Shown: positions 7,604-17,677, counted from the first letter of the stretch. The stretch: 64,000 nt of DNA from Maricaulaceae bacterium EIL42A08 (GCA_024178355.1 JAMZNZ010000001.1:310001-374000), one strand, 5' to 3'. A program made the numbers and translations. Notes: generated by a model not told the origin, from the letters alone.

Positions 7604-8845
7604 CTAATCAGTCGCCTCGGACAAATCCAGCACCTGAAGCGCAATGAACATCAGCTCGGCCTCATAACGGGTAAAGCCGGACACCGGGTCGCGCGACAAG
7701 TCCCCGTCCGGGTTCACGCCGGTGACGAAAAACGCGACCGTGGCGTTACGCTCAGCAATCGCCCACGCCCCACCATAAAGCCCATAGGCCTCGCCAGCAT
7801 GACCGACAAAGCGCAACTCGGGGTGGGAGGCGATCTGACCGGGCAGCAGGATTTGTGGCCCTGGTCCGTAAGCGCGCACGCCTGGGCTCTCATCGCCAGT
7901 CCAGACCGGATCGCCCAGCGCCTCGCCCATGCCACCCGGTAAAAAAGCGCTCGCCAGCACGGCCAGGTCTTCAACGCTGGCCCTCAAGCCGCCTTGCGGG
8001 GAGTAGAGCGTGCCGTTGGTGAAGGGGTTCGCAGCGACAATCGGGACATGCCCACTTTCTGGCGCATCGTCACGCCGCAGGATGGCCGGTCGGGTATCGT
8101 TGAGCGTCTCGGTATCATCAACCTGCGCCACCCAGCGCCCGTCGACGAACCGGTAGAGCGTCGCGCCGTTGCGCCGTGTCAGACCGCTGACCCCCGACCA
8201 GTTGAACCCGGCATCAAGGCCCAGCGGCTGCAGCACGCGCTGTGTCGCCAGCCGGTCAAAGCGCTCGCCGGCAGCGATCTCCATCACCTGCGCGGCGATG
8301 CCGTAATTGATATTGGCGTAGGTCCAGCCCGCCCCCGGGGGATAGGGACAGGTCGCATCTTCCGTAAGCAGGGCTTCCAGATGCTCACCCTCAGCAGCCC
8401 AGTACACCTCCGGATCGCAAATGCCGCTGGTATGGGCGAGCAGCGAGGTCAGCGTCACCGGCGCGCCACCGGGCTGAACCGGAAGCTCAAAGCCCAGCGT
8501 GTCCGTCACGTCTGCGTCCATGTCCACTATGCCGTCTTCAGCCAGGCTCAACGCCGCCAGCGCTGTCGCGAGCTTGGAGATGGACGCAGCCCGGACCGAC
8601 GAGCGCGGGGTCAGGTCGCGCCCTGGCGTGATGCCGTCCAGGCTGAACTGCGCTGTCCCGGCGGCGTGCGACCACACAATCTCCCCATCGCGCCAGACCG
8701 CCACCGCAGCGCCCGGCACGGCCTGCAAGCTTTCTTCAGTGTCCACAAGTGCCACCATCCGAGCCTCTGGTGAGATCGGGTCGGCTTTCACACCGGTACA
8801 GGCGGCAAGCAGAGAGGCGGCAACAGGCGTGAACATTCTGATCAT
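7604..8845 (-). CDS. Serine beta-lactamase-family (class C/esterase) lipoprotein
   Basis: A 413-residue member of the beta-lactamase/PBP4*-type family. A short signal sequence ends in a lipobox (LLAAC, Cys16), so it is probably anchored in the envelope. The active-site motifs are S88-I-S-K91, Y176-A-N178 and, near the end, a GHAGEAYG (HxG-like) element. Such proteins may be esterases, D-aminopeptidases or beta-lactamases, and sequence alone does not decide. The ATG at 8845 is used; another ATG lies three codons in. It sits 32 bases upstream of the thioredoxin-like gene and may be in the same operon. Confidence 0.88.
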   Translation of the reverse strand: MIRMFTPVAASLLAACTGVKADPISPEARMVALVDTEESLQAVPGAAVAVWRDGEIVWSHAAGTAQFSLDGITPGRDLTPRSSVRAASISKLATALAALSLAEDGIVDMDADVTDTLGFELPVQPGGAPVTLTSLLAHTSGICDPEVYWAAEGEHLEALLTEDATCPYPPGAGWTYANINYGIAAQVMEIAAGERFDRLATQRVLQPLGLDAGFNWSGVSGLTRRNGATLYRFVDGRWVAQVDDTETLNDTRPAILRRDDAPESGHVPIVAANPFTNGTLYSPQGGLRASVEDLAVLASAFLPGGMGEALGDPVWTGDESPGVRAYGPGPQILLPGQIASHPELRFVGHAGEAYGLYGGAWAIAERNATVAFFVTGVNPDGDLSRDPVSGFTRYEAELMFIALQVLDLSEATD

Positions 8846-8884
8846 TGCGCCAGCCTAGCCGAATCCCTAGCCACAGGGCAGTCC

Positions 8885-9577
8885 CTACCCGTCTTCATCC
8901 CCTCTCGTGAGGTAGAGATAAAGCATGCGCGTGAAGGCCTGCAGCTTTTCCTCTTCGTCCAGCGCGACCGATTGAGTAAGAACCGGATTTCGCAGCACGG
9001 CTTCATCAAGATAGGCGATGTTGGCCAGATAATAGGCCATCTTCGTTGGCTGTCGCAGGTCAGGCCAGGCAAGCGCATCACGGTGAGGCTCGAGCGCGCG
9101 CTGAAACGTGTCCATGAATTGCTCATTGACCTCGGCTCTGCGGGGGATATCGCGATCCGGATAAATCCGGCGATAGGTAATAAGGGCGCGCACCAATCCC
9201 AGATCGCCCAGCATCATCTGGCGAGCGGCCAGGAAAAAAGACCGGACGGTGGTCTTTAAATCGACCTCTGCCCCGATGGGCATGGCAATGCCATCCATGC
9301 CGCGATGTCTGCGAAAGCTGTCCACTCGGGTTTGCGCGCGGTCGACCCGGCGCTCCATCAGCGCAGGCAGCAGGGCATCCTTGTCCTTGAAGTGGCTGTA
9401 GACCGACCCGACCGCCACGCCCGCTTTACCGGCAATGTCTGCAATCGCGACCTGCTCAAATTCTTTGGTTTCAAGCAGAGTTTCAACGGCCGTCAGAATT
9501 TTTTCCCGCGTTATCAGAGCACGCTTTTGAACCGGAGCCACAACATTACCTCGAATTAAAATTGAATTTGAATTCAT
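8885..9577 (-). CDS. TetR-family transcriptional regulator
   Basis: A 230-residue regulator. The N-terminal helix-turn-helix (about 24-70) reads TREKILTAVETLLETKEFEQ, then VAIADIAGKAGVAVGSVYSHFKDK, a clean TetR DNA-binding domain. The remaining 150 residues form a divergent ligand-binding domain. The ATG at 9577 is used; a TTG two codons upstream is less likely. A nearly perfect 24-base palindrome overlaps this start codon and lies just before the divergent CPBP protease gene, so it probably represses itself and that neighbour. Confidence 0.9.
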   Translation of the reverse strand: MNSNSILIRGNVVAPVQKRALITREKILTAVETLLETKEFEQVAIADIAGKAGVAVGSVYSHFKDKDALLPALMERRVDRAQTRVDSFRRHRGMDGIAMPIGAEVDLKTTVRSFFLAARQMMLGDLGLVRALITYRRIYPDRDIPRRAEVNEQFMDTFQRALEPHRDALAWPDLRQPTKMAYYLANIAYLDEAVLRNPVLTQSVALDEEEKLQAFTRMLYLYLTRGDEDG

Positions 9578-9584
9578 ATTCAAT
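9561..9584. promoter_or_regulatory. Probable TetR operator palindrome
   Basis: The 24 bases at 9561-9584 match their own reverse complement at 22 of 24 positions. The outer arms are ATTGAAT and ATTCAAT and the centre is GAATTC. The site covers the start of the TetR gene and precedes the divergent CPBP gene. That placement suits autoregulation plus control of the neighbour. Confidence 0.7.
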
Positions 9585-9668
9585 TATGCCATGGGAAGCC
9601 TCAATAAGAAAGGCCAAAAACAAGAAAAGCCTGAACAAGAAAATCTGAACAGGAAAAGGTTGGTCGAC

Positions 9669-10409
9669 ATGACACTCTCAACGCAGACGCTCTCCTCCCC
9701 TCAGCCCCAAACGCGATGGCGTGGCCTGCCAGCCATAATCGAAGTCGCACTTGTGGCCATGATCTTTGCCGGCACGCTTCTCGCTGCCCGGGTGACCGAG
9801 CTACCCCTGGGCGGTCCCCTCGCCCTCATTGCGGCGACTGTGACCGTGACGCTGCTCCAGCGGCTTCGCGGTGAAGGCTGGGGGGAGCTTGGAATGCGAA
9901 TGCCGAAGACCCTGACCAGTGTCGCACTTGGAAGCCTGGCGGTGGTTGGCATCTGCGTGACGGCGTTCGGCGTAAATGGTGTGCTGCAGCCTGTCCTGGC
10001 AGCGACACTGGGCGACGGCGCGGTCCGTGCGCTCCCTGACGTCTCCACGGTGGCCCGCTATGTCACCCTCATGATCGTGATCTGGACGACCGCCGCTTTC
10101 GCTGAGGAAATGGTGTTCCGCGGCTTCTTCATGACGCGCGTCGCCGACATCTTCGGTCGCAACGCATTTGGCTGGACGGTCGCCCTGATCGTTCCGGCGA
10201 TCTTTTTCGGACTGGCCCATAGCTATCAGGGCCTTGCGGGCGTCATCGTCACCGGTACGGTCGGCCTGATCTTCGGGATCTGGTATCTGATTACCAAACG
10301 CAACCTGCTACCGTTGATCCTCGCACACGGTCTGGTCAATTCAATCGGGATTACAATGCTGTTTCTGATCGCTCAGGGCGTCATTCCCGCCGACGCAGTC
10401 TCAATCTGA
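9669..10409 (+). CDS. CPBP-family intramembrane metalloprotease
   Basis: A 246-residue, multi-span membrane protein of the CPBP/Abi family (Rce1-like). Motif 1 is A-E146-E147-M-V-F-R151-G, motif 2 is FFGLAH184 and motif 3 is LAH220GLVN. All the residues expected for an intramembrane Glu/His endopeptidase are therefore present. The ATG at 9669 follows AGGAAAAGG at a suitable distance. An ATG at 9591 would add 26 Lys/Gln/Glu-rich residues and is less likely. It is probably controlled by the divergent TetR regulator through the shared palindrome. Substrate unknown. Confidence 0.85.
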   Translation: MTLSTQTLSSPQPQTRWRGLPAIIEVALVAMIFAGTLLAARVTELPLGGPLALIAATVTVTLLQRLRGEGWGELGMRMPKTLTSVALGSLAVVGICVTAFGVNGVLQPVLAATLGDGAVRALPDVSTVARYVTLMIVIWTTAAFAEEMVFRGFFMTRVADIFGRNAFGWTVALIVPAIFFGLAHSYQGLAGVIVTGTVGLIFGIWYLITKRNLLPLILAHGLVNSIGITMLFLIAQGVIPADAVSI

Positions 10410-10418
10410 AGACGGGCC

Positions 10419-10445
10419 CCTCTCCACTGTAGCACGGTGGAGAGG
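10419..10445. terminator. Hairpin between convergent genes
   Basis: CCTCTCCAC (10419-10427) pairs with GTGGAGAGG (10437-10445) between the stops of the CPBP gene and the ABC transporter gene. No T-run follows, so termination ability is uncertain. Confidence 0.4.
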
Positions 10446-10453
10446 AGCGCCCC

Positions 10454-12244
10454 TCAAGTGCCCGCCAGCGCTGCAAGCCGGGCATAGACGCCCTCACCTT
10501 GAGCGGCGAGCTCGTCATGGGTGCCCTGCTCCACGATGCGGCCCTGGTCAAAGACCAGAATGCGGTCGGCATCGCGAATGGTGGACAGGCGGTGAGCAAT
10601 CACGATGGCGGTCTTGCCCATCGTCACCTCGGCCATGGCCTCCTGTACAAAGCGCTCCGTCTCGTTATCGAGCGAGCTGGTGGCTTCATCGAAGATCAGG
10701 ATCGGCGCATCGGCCAGCACCGCGCGGGCAATCGCCACTCGCTGACGCTCCCCGCCGGACAGCTTCACACCGCGCTCACCCACCAGCGTGTCATAGCCTT
10801 GCGGAAGGCGCTCGATGAAGTCGTGAGCGCGGGCGCGGATCGCAGCATCGATAATCTCCGCCTCGCTCGCATCGGGCCGGGCGTAAGCGATGTTTTCCCG
10901 GATCGTGCGGTGGAAAAGCGCTGGATCCTGCGGCACCAAGGCAATGGCACTGCGCAGGCTCGTCTGGGTCACCGAGCGCACATCCTGACCATCAATCCGA
11001 ATGGCCCCCGCATCGATATCGTAGAGCCGCTGGACCAGCTTCACGAAGGTCGATTTGCCCGATCCGGTCGGGCCCACCAGCGCCACCTTCTCCCCGGCCG
11101 AGATTTTCAGGTTGAAGCCGTCATAGAGCGGGCGCTCCTGCCCGGCATAGGTAAAGCGCACATCGTCAAACACGATCTCGCCTGCACCAGGCTCGAAAAT
11201 CGGCGCGTCCGGCGCGTCGGCGATCTGCTCGGCCATCTTTGCGTAGCCTGCGATGTCCTGGATCTCATCAAGGCCGCGCTGGACGTTCTGCACTTCTTCG
11301 CCAAAGCGGCGCATGTAACCCGCCATCATCAGAAAGGCTGTGATGCCAAACACAACGTCGCCTGCGCTGGCATTGCCTTCAGTCCACAGCTGTAAAAGCA
11401 GACCGGCAAGCCCCGCCTGAAGCGCGAGCACCGCCACGATCTGCACCAGCCAGGTGTTCACAAAGCGCAGCCACGTCTTCTTCGTTTCGGTGCGCCAGTG
11501 CCAAGCCAGCCTATGGAAGCGTTCATCCTCACGCGCCTCGGCACCAAAGCTTTTCACCGTGGCTATGCTGGAAATGGCGTCCGATACCGCACCACCAAGC
11601 TGAGAATCCACCGCGTTGGAGATCAGGTTTTGTGGGCGGATATAGCTATTGGCCATCCATACCGAGAGCGCCATGAATATCGCCGTGACCGTCAACGCAT
11701 ACACGCCCACCCAGACCCAGGTGAACAGCATGTAGACGCCAAGACCGATCATCACGCTGACCGACGGGATCAAACCCAGCCACAGCGTCGCGGTGATCGT
11801 GTCATAGGCCCACATGCCGCGGGTGATCCGCCGCACGATGGAGCCTGCAAAGGTGTTGGCATGCCAGTCAGCCGAAAAGCGCTGGACCTTGGCAAAAGCC
11901 TCTGTGGTCATGTCGGCCATGTTGGCGCTGGAAAACGGCACCTCACAGCGCACGGCGATCTGGCGAAAGGCATTCACCAGCACCGCAAAGCCGATAAAAA
12001 CACCCAGCGCCATCCAGTGGGTGGAACCCTCACGGTTCGCGCCCTCACCGCTAATGCTGTCAATCAAGGCACCGGCTGCGACCGGAACGAAAACATCGGC
12101 CACAGTCGCCGCCATTGTGAACACAAACAGACCGGCAAACAGGCCAGGCCGCCGCTTCCACTGACGGGCCACAAAGCCGATCACTTCAAGATTGGAAAGG
12201 ATACGCTCGCGCCGCTTGTCGGCGTCATCGTCAAAGTCAGTCAT
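10454..12244 (-). CDS. ABC transporter half-exporter (permease-ATPase fusion)
   Basis: A 596-residue, type IV ABC exporter half-transporter. An N-terminal six-helix membrane domain (about 25-320) precedes a nucleotide-binding domain. The ATPase part has Walker A at 391-399 (GPTGSGKST), the signature LSGGERQRVAIARA, Walker B ILIFDEATSSLD and the H-loop IVIAHRLSTIRDAD. It should work as a homodimer or heterodimer in the inner membrane. The substrate (lipid, peptide or drug) cannot be told. The ATG at 12244 follows AGGTGATGAC. An earlier start at 12325 is unlikely. Confidence 0.92.
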   Translation of the reverse strand: MTDFDDDADKRRERILSNLEVIGFVARQWKRRPGLFAGLFVFTMAATVADVFVPVAAGALIDSISGEGANREGSTHWMALGVFIGFAVLVNAFRQIAVRCEVPFSSANMADMTTEAFAKVQRFSADWHANTFAGSIVRRITRGMWAYDTITATLWLGLIPSVSVMIGLGVYMLFTWVWVGVYALTVTAIFMALSVWMANSYIRPQNLISNAVDSQLGGAVSDAISSIATVKSFGAEAREDERFHRLAWHWRTETKKTWLRFVNTWLVQIVAVLALQAGLAGLLLQLWTEGNASAGDVVFGITAFLMMAGYMRRFGEEVQNVQRGLDEIQDIAGYAKMAEQIADAPDAPIFEPGAGEIVFDDVRFTYAGQERPLYDGFNLKISAGEKVALVGPTGSGKSTFVKLVQRLYDIDAGAIRIDGQDVRSVTQTSLRSAIALVPQDPALFHRTIRENIAYARPDASEAEIIDAAIRARAHDFIERLPQGYDTLVGERGVKLSGGERQRVAIARAVLADAPILIFDEATSSLDNETERFVQEAMAEVTMGKTAIVIAHRLSTIRDADRILVFDQGRIVEQGTHDELAAQGEGVYARLAALAGT

Positions 12245-12574
12245 GTCATCACCTGGACCGTCAGCCTCTGGCAAAACGCCAGCGCTAGGTTTTATCTGAA
12301 TTGCGGAAAATCCGGCGATGGGCAAACCCGGGCCGTCCGGCGCATTGAGCGCAAGAGGTGAGCGCGGGATGCGGTGCTCGCCGCCTGACGCATCGTGTCA
12401 GGGCACCGCGATTAAATTCAGATCAGTCGCATGGATCAGACAAGGCTCCTGTGCTCGGCAAAGATGGGGGTGCCGGGGTGGCGGTGATTAACCAAGCGCT
12501 CCTGGTAAAGCCAGCGCAAAGCGCCTCCCCCTGTTGCCTTTGCGTGACGCTGTGGCTTTTGGGCACCTGGCATC
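12245..12574. other. Upstream region of ABC transporter; no gene seen
   Basis: Short open frames occur but none has a credible start, ribosome-binding site or protein-like composition. It probably holds the ABC transporter promoter. I see nothing else specific here. Confidence 0.4.
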
Positions 12575-12683
12575 TGTCATCCCGGACGCGAAGCGATCTC
12601 AGGACCTACCGGTATTCAAAGAGCTTGACTCCACCAGCGCAGACGGTCCCGGCTCTGCGCCTGTCGGCTTGGCCGGGATGACA
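12575..12683. repeat. Palindromic repeat, 'tcatcccggacgcgaagcg' type, long form
   Basis: The left end TGTCATCCCGGACGCGAAGC (12575-12594) begins the same element that is complete at 12705-12740. The right end CCGGGATGACA (12673-12683) is its inverted complement, with about 80 unrelated bases in between. It looks like one palindromic unit interrupted by, or expanded with, unique sequence. Confidence 0.6.
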
Positions 12684-12704
12684 CGGTGAGAGGCTGAAGT
12701 TTAC

Positions 12705-12740
12705 TTGTCATCCCGGACGCGAAGCGATCCGGGATGACAG
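12705..12740. repeat. Palindromic repeat, 'tcatcccggacgcgaagcg' type, compact form
   Basis: TGTCATCCCGGA pairs with TCCGGGATGACA around a CGCGAAGCGA core. It ends exactly at the stop codon of the TonB-like gene at 12741, so it may double as that gene's terminator. A related inverted copy is at 22182-22207. Confidence 0.65.
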
Positions 12741-13826
12741 TCAGGGGCCGCCGGGGTTCAGGGGGTCCGAGACGCCGAGGTGATCGGCTTCATTGCGACG
12801 ATCACGCGCCATTTGCCGGGTCAGGTCAGGACTGTTGAGCGCCTCGCGCCGGGCTTCACGCACACTGGTCAGAATGCGGCCGATGGCGCTGTCGCCGGCC
12901 CCGGTTTGTGACAGCTGGAAAGCCAGCCGGTCCATGTCCTCAAGAAATTCCGGCGGCTCCTCACCCAGCCCCATCAGCCCGAACTGCGCCAGGCGCGAGG
13001 CGGCGAGCTGGGAGCCTTCAGGGCAATCAAAGGCTTCCTGATTGGCATCAGACGAGGACAGGCAGAAATTTTCCCGCACCGTCCCGGTCACCCCGCCATC
13101 GAAATTGGCGATGATACGAAAATCCTCCGGATCAAGCCGGGATTCAGCCCGTGCCAGAATATCAGCGAAGCTCACCGGCGCAGCGGGACGCGCGTCCTGC
13201 GGGACGGCGGGACCGGGTTGGGCCGTGGCCACGGGCTGGTTGGGATCGGTGGGCTGAGACGGTGGCGGCGCCGTTTGCGGCCTTGGACGGCTTTGAGCCG
13301 GCGGCGCGCCCTGGGGTGTCGCCTGAACGATGGCCGCATCCGCGCCATCCGTAACCGTATCGACGTCCGGGATCGCCAGCGGGTCGACTTCAGGAAGTTC
13401 GGTTTCCACAGGCGCAGGCGGTTCGCTCGCCTCCGGCTCGGCGTCCTCAGCGACCTCCGGTTCCGGCGGCGCGCTGACCTGGTCCTCACTGGCCGCCGCC
13501 CCCAGGCTGCCATTAGCGCCTTCCCCGCCATCAACGCCTACCGGGCCTGCTCCACTTTGCCCACCGGCGAGCGGAGGCTCGAACAAAGGCGCATCAGTGT
13601 CGGCGTCGGGACCACCGGCCACGGTGTAAAAGCGCACTTCCAGCGCCTGACCGATACGTCCTGCTTCGCGCACGACCGCAGGTGGCACGGTGATCAGCGC
13701 TACCAGCGCCAGGGCATGGAGGAGGACTGCGACCCCATAGCTGGCCGCCCGCCTCCGAAACTCGGTCGACGCGAACAGCTCTCGCAGCGGATCGGCTGCG
13801 GCAGGAAGGGTCAGGGTTGCGCTCAC
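12741..13826 (-). CDS. TonB-like Pro-rich protein with one membrane segment
   Basis: A 361-residue protein. One hydrophobic helix at about 30-50 (YGVAVLLHALALVALITV) is followed by a long Pro/Glu/Ala-rich region (about 80-220). The C-terminal domain has SFADILARAESRLDPEDF and two Cys (NFCLSS, FDCPEG). This layout resembles TonB or periplasm-spanning energy transducers, but no classical TonB C-terminal motif is visible. The start is uncertain. GTG at 13826 is chosen because longer readings overlap the upstream gene. That upstream gene (13882-14307) is probably in the same operon. Confidence 0.6.
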   Translation of the reverse strand: MSATLTLPAAADPLRELFASTEFRRRAASYGVAVLLHALALVALITVPPAVVREAGRIGQALEVRFYTVAGGPDADTDAPLFEPPLAGGQSGAGPVGVDGGEGANGSLGAAASEDQVSAPPEPEVAEDAEPEASEPPAPVETELPEVDPLAIPDVDTVTDGADAAIVQATPQGAPPAQSRPRPQTAPPPSQPTDPNQPVATAQPGPAVPQDARPAAPVSFADILARAESRLDPEDFRIIANFDGGVTGTVRENFCLSSSDANQEAFDCPEGSQLAASRLAQFGLMGLGEEPPEFLEDMDRLAFQLSQTGAGDSAIGRILTSVREARREALNSPDLTRQMARDRRNEADHLGVSDPLNPGGP

Positions 13827-13881
13827 CAGCGGCAAAATGGGACAGCGCGCCCATCGCTTCAAATGAAAATGCGGTGAGGGA

Positions 13882-14307
13882 TCAGGTCTTCGGCAGGTCC
13901 GGACGCGTGCGCTCTCCGTAGCGGACAACAAGAAAGAAGCCGATTGCACCGAGCCAGCCCGCCAGCACCAGGACTGCTGTCAGGGCCTGCATGAAACCCA
14001 GCGGAACCGGACTATCCAGGCCCACCGGCCCCAGCCATCGCAAGTCACCACCCGGCGGGGATGTCGACTGGATGTAGGCCTGCAGTGCGAAGAAGTCTGA
14101 AAAGGAAAAGAACACGCCGATCCCAAGCCCCAGACACCCCAGCGTGAACAGCAAAAGCGCGCTGATTGCGACCATGAGTGACATGCGCCGCGCCAGCAGC
14201 CAGCTCGCGGTCAGCATCGCGAAGATCAAGGTCATATAGCTGGCAAAGATGACGTTCGAGGTGTTGAGAAATTCAACGAACAGAACGCCCTTCTCAAATT
14301 CCGTCAT
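13882..14307 (-). CDS. Four-helix membrane protein of unknown function
   Basis: A 141-residue protein with four hydrophobic segments, at roughly 13-35, 42-68, 70-85 and 108-128, and a basic C-terminus (YGERTRPDLPKT). I do not recognise the family. It lies 55 bases upstream of the TonB-like gene and downstream of a 50-residue membrane protein, all on the same strand, so the three may form an envelope-related operon. The ATG at 14307 is clear, with no competing start. Confidence 0.65.
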   Translation of the reverse strand: MTEFEKGVLFVEFLNTSNVIFASYMTLIFAMLTASWLLARRMSLMVAISALLLFTLGCLGLGIGVFFSFSDFFALQAYIQSTSPPGGDLRWLGPVGLDSPVPLGFMQALTAVLVLAGWLGAIGFFLVVRYGERTRPDLPKT

Positions 14308-14367
14308 GACGCGGCCCCCAAAAGCAAGGCGAGAAGCCTAGCCGGTCCGGTCATTCGGGCAAGCACC

Positions 14368-14520
14368 TTACCGAGCGCTCGACACCACGCTGTCGGCAAT
14401 AAAGAGCGTGTCGGAGCCCTGGGCTGCGCTGGCGTGGAAAACATAACCCACGATCACCAGGCAAAGTGCGGCCAGAAACAGTCCCGTCCAACCACCGGCG
14501 TTTCTACGTTTCGTCATCAT
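14368..14520 (-). CDS. Small single-span membrane protein
   Basis: A 50-residue frame starting MMTKRRNAGGWTGLFLAALC with one transmembrane helix (about 11-30) and a short polar tail. A strong GGGAGG ribosome-binding site sits 5 bases before the ATG at 14520, which is the main reason to call it real. Function unknown. It is the first gene of the apparent three-gene run ending at 12741. Confidence 0.55.
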   Translation of the reverse strand: MMTKRRNAGGWTGLFLAALCLVIVGYVFHASAAQGSDTLFIADSVVSSAR

Positions 14521-14694
14521 CGCCTCCCTGCAAGGCCCACGGGCGGCCCCCAAATGAACCGTCCATGAATGAAAGCTTCAGACTGGCGCAAGGCGGCGGG
14601 CGGGCATGATTGGGGCAAAGCCAAGGTCAATTGTGACCCTTTCGCGGCAAGGCGCTTGCCAGAGCCCCCACCCATCGCACACGCTAGACCGGCA

Positions 14695-16468
<1,774 letters not shown>

Positions 16469-16585
16469 CCCTGCCCCACAGGCATCGGCAAAACCTATAG
16501 ATTCGAGCGCAATTATCGATTTTATTTATATCCGCGCTTCCTGCATACCTGTTTCCAATGAATTTCAGGAGAAGGAGATAGCGCC

Positions 16586-17053
16586 ATGGATATCAATATG
16601 GGTCTCGATAAGGGCCAGCGCGAAGAGATGGCGGCGGCCGTGTCGAAGCTACTGGCGGATACGTATGCGCTTTATTTTAAAACCCACGCCTACCACTGGA
16701 ATGTAACGGGGCCTCGTTTCCACGATCTGCATTCCATGTTCGAGCTGCAGTATAACGAGCTGTGGACCGCCACCGACGAGATTGCCGAGCGTATCCGCGC
16801 TCTGGGCGTTCTGGCTCCGATTTCCTACGGTGAGATGGCGGCAAACGCGTCCGTCGACTTTGACGACGCGACACCGGATGCCAACAGCATGGTGGCCAAT
16901 CTGGTCGCCGGGCATGAGCAGGTGGTGCGCACCGCCCGCGCCGCCCTGAAGCTGGCGCAGGAGCATGACGACGAGGCTACGGCCGACCTCGTCGCGCCGC
17001 GCATCACTGTCCACGAAAAGACCGCCTGGATGCTGCGCGCAACGCTGGGCTAG
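16586..17053 (+). CDS. dps: Dps/ferritin-like DNA-protection protein
   Basis: A 155-residue Dps protein. The ferroxidase signature is present: KTHAYHWNVTGPRFHDLHSM followed by FELQYNELW and TDEIAERIRALG, giving the inter-subunit His, Asp and Glu ligands. Twelve such subunits form a shell that oxidises and stores iron and protects DNA from peroxide. A very strong AGGAGAAGGAG site precedes the ATG at 16586. An AT-rich leader (16500-16560) probably holds the promoter, and a terminator follows at 17080. Confidence 0.95.
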   Translation: MDINMGLDKGQREEMAAAVSKLLADTYALYFKTHAYHWNVTGPRFHDLHSMFELQYNELWTATDEIAERIRALGVLAPISYGEMAANASVDFDDATPDANSMVANLVAGHEQVVRTARAALKLAQEHDDEATADLVAPRITVHEKTAWMLRATLG

Positions 17054-17079
17054 ATATCCGATAAACACCGGCTTGAGAG

Positions 17080-17109
17080 CGCCCCGTCAGACCACTGGCG
17101 GGGCGTTTT
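17080..17109 (+). terminator. Terminator of dps
   Basis: CGCCCCG (17080-17086) pairs with CGGGGCG (17099-17105), followed by four T. It lies 27 bases past the dps stop. Confidence 0.75.
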
Positions 17110-17168
17110 CGTTGTAGAAAGAAACACCTCGAGCGCTTTAGCGCTCGCAAGGCGAAAAGCCGCCCGCA

Positions 17169-17187
17169 CCCCGGACTTGATCCGGGG
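17169..17187. repeat. Small palindrome (CCCCGGA/TCCGGGG)
   Basis: CCCCGGA and TCCGGGG flank CTTGA. It resembles the intergenic 'ccggacttgatccggg' elements common in alphaproteobacteria. It lies in a 624-base gene-poor stretch after dps. Confidence 0.45.
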
Positions 17188-17228
17188 GAGGACCGACCGA
17201 CCGGAGGGGAGGGAAGACAGGAAGAAGC

Positions 17229-17264
17229 AAAAAAAAGCCGGCCCCAGTTTTATTGAGGGCCGGC
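17229..17264 (-). terminator. Strong minus-strand terminator
   Basis: Read on the minus strand, GCCGGCCC pairs with GGGCCGGC (17237-17264) and is followed by eight T (17236 down to 17229). This is one of the best intrinsic terminators in the window. The only candidate transcript upstream of it is the unclear minus-strand region 17250-17600. Confidence 0.7.
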
Positions 17265-17459
17265 TTGGTAAGTCTTCCGCGTCAGTTCGGGGAGGAGACG
17301 ACGCGGGTAATCACAGGGGAACGCAGCGGCATCGCCGCCGTTCACGAGCGGGTATATGCCCTCGTTGCCGCACCGCAGCAAGGCGAGATTGGTTATATCC
17401 GCTATGCATTTCTGCAAGCCAATCACAGTTTGGACACGGGGCTGACGCATGGCTGTCAT
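17250..17459 (-). CDS. Possible 69-residue protein or part of a small RNA
   Basis: An open frame starting ATG at 17459 and running into the strong minus-strand terminator, whose stem begins just before the stop. The frame remains open upstream to about 17517 without another good start. There is no convincing ribosome-binding site, and the opposite strand is also open here (17253-17507). I do not recognise the peptide. The AT-rich zone upstream (17520-17620) could hold a promoter. Either a short gene, a truncated gene or a noncoding RNA of about 300 bases would fit. Confidence 0.25.
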   Translation of the reverse strand: MTAMRQPRVQTVIGLQKCIADITNLALLRCGNEGIYPLVNGGDAAAFPCDYPRRLLPELTRKTYQAGPQ

Positions 17460-17616
17460 ACTTTGTCGCAGCTCATCAGACAGGCGCAGAAAATCAGCTT
17501 TGAATGAGCCCTTTGAATCGTACTATCAGAAAAATTACAGAGGCCCCAATAATTTAAAATTCATCGACTTTTAGCCATATCAAAATTGATTTTCTATCCG
17601 TAAACTGACTAAAAAT

Positions 17617-17645
17617 TTGCTTTTCCGTGTCGACTGTGAGATTAT
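17617..17645 (+). promoter_or_regulatory. Possible sigma-70 type promoter for the small membrane protein
   Basis: TTGCTT (17617-17622) and GATTAT (17640-17645) are 17 bases apart in an AT-rich zone, about 22 bases before the AAAGGAGG ribosome-binding site of the gene at 17678. Matches to consensus are only moderate. Confidence 0.3.
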
Positions 17646-17677
17646 TCAGTCTTAGACAAGAGCCAAAGGAGGCTCCC

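Noticed and set aside
12358-12681. Open frame of 107 codons after the ABC transporter
   Set aside because: Its second half runs through the intergenic palindromic repeat, and it lacks a ribosome-binding site or protein-like composition.
17253-17507. Plus-strand open frame of 84 codons opposite the possible minus-strand gene
   Set aside because: It has no ribosome-binding site and starts inside the terminator stem. The strong terminator supports minus-strand transcription instead.
17229-17520. tmRNA (permuted alphaproteobacterial form)
   Set aside because: No tag-like reading frame of the AANDN...AVAA kind and no tRNA-like acceptor/T-arm was recognisable by eye on either strand.
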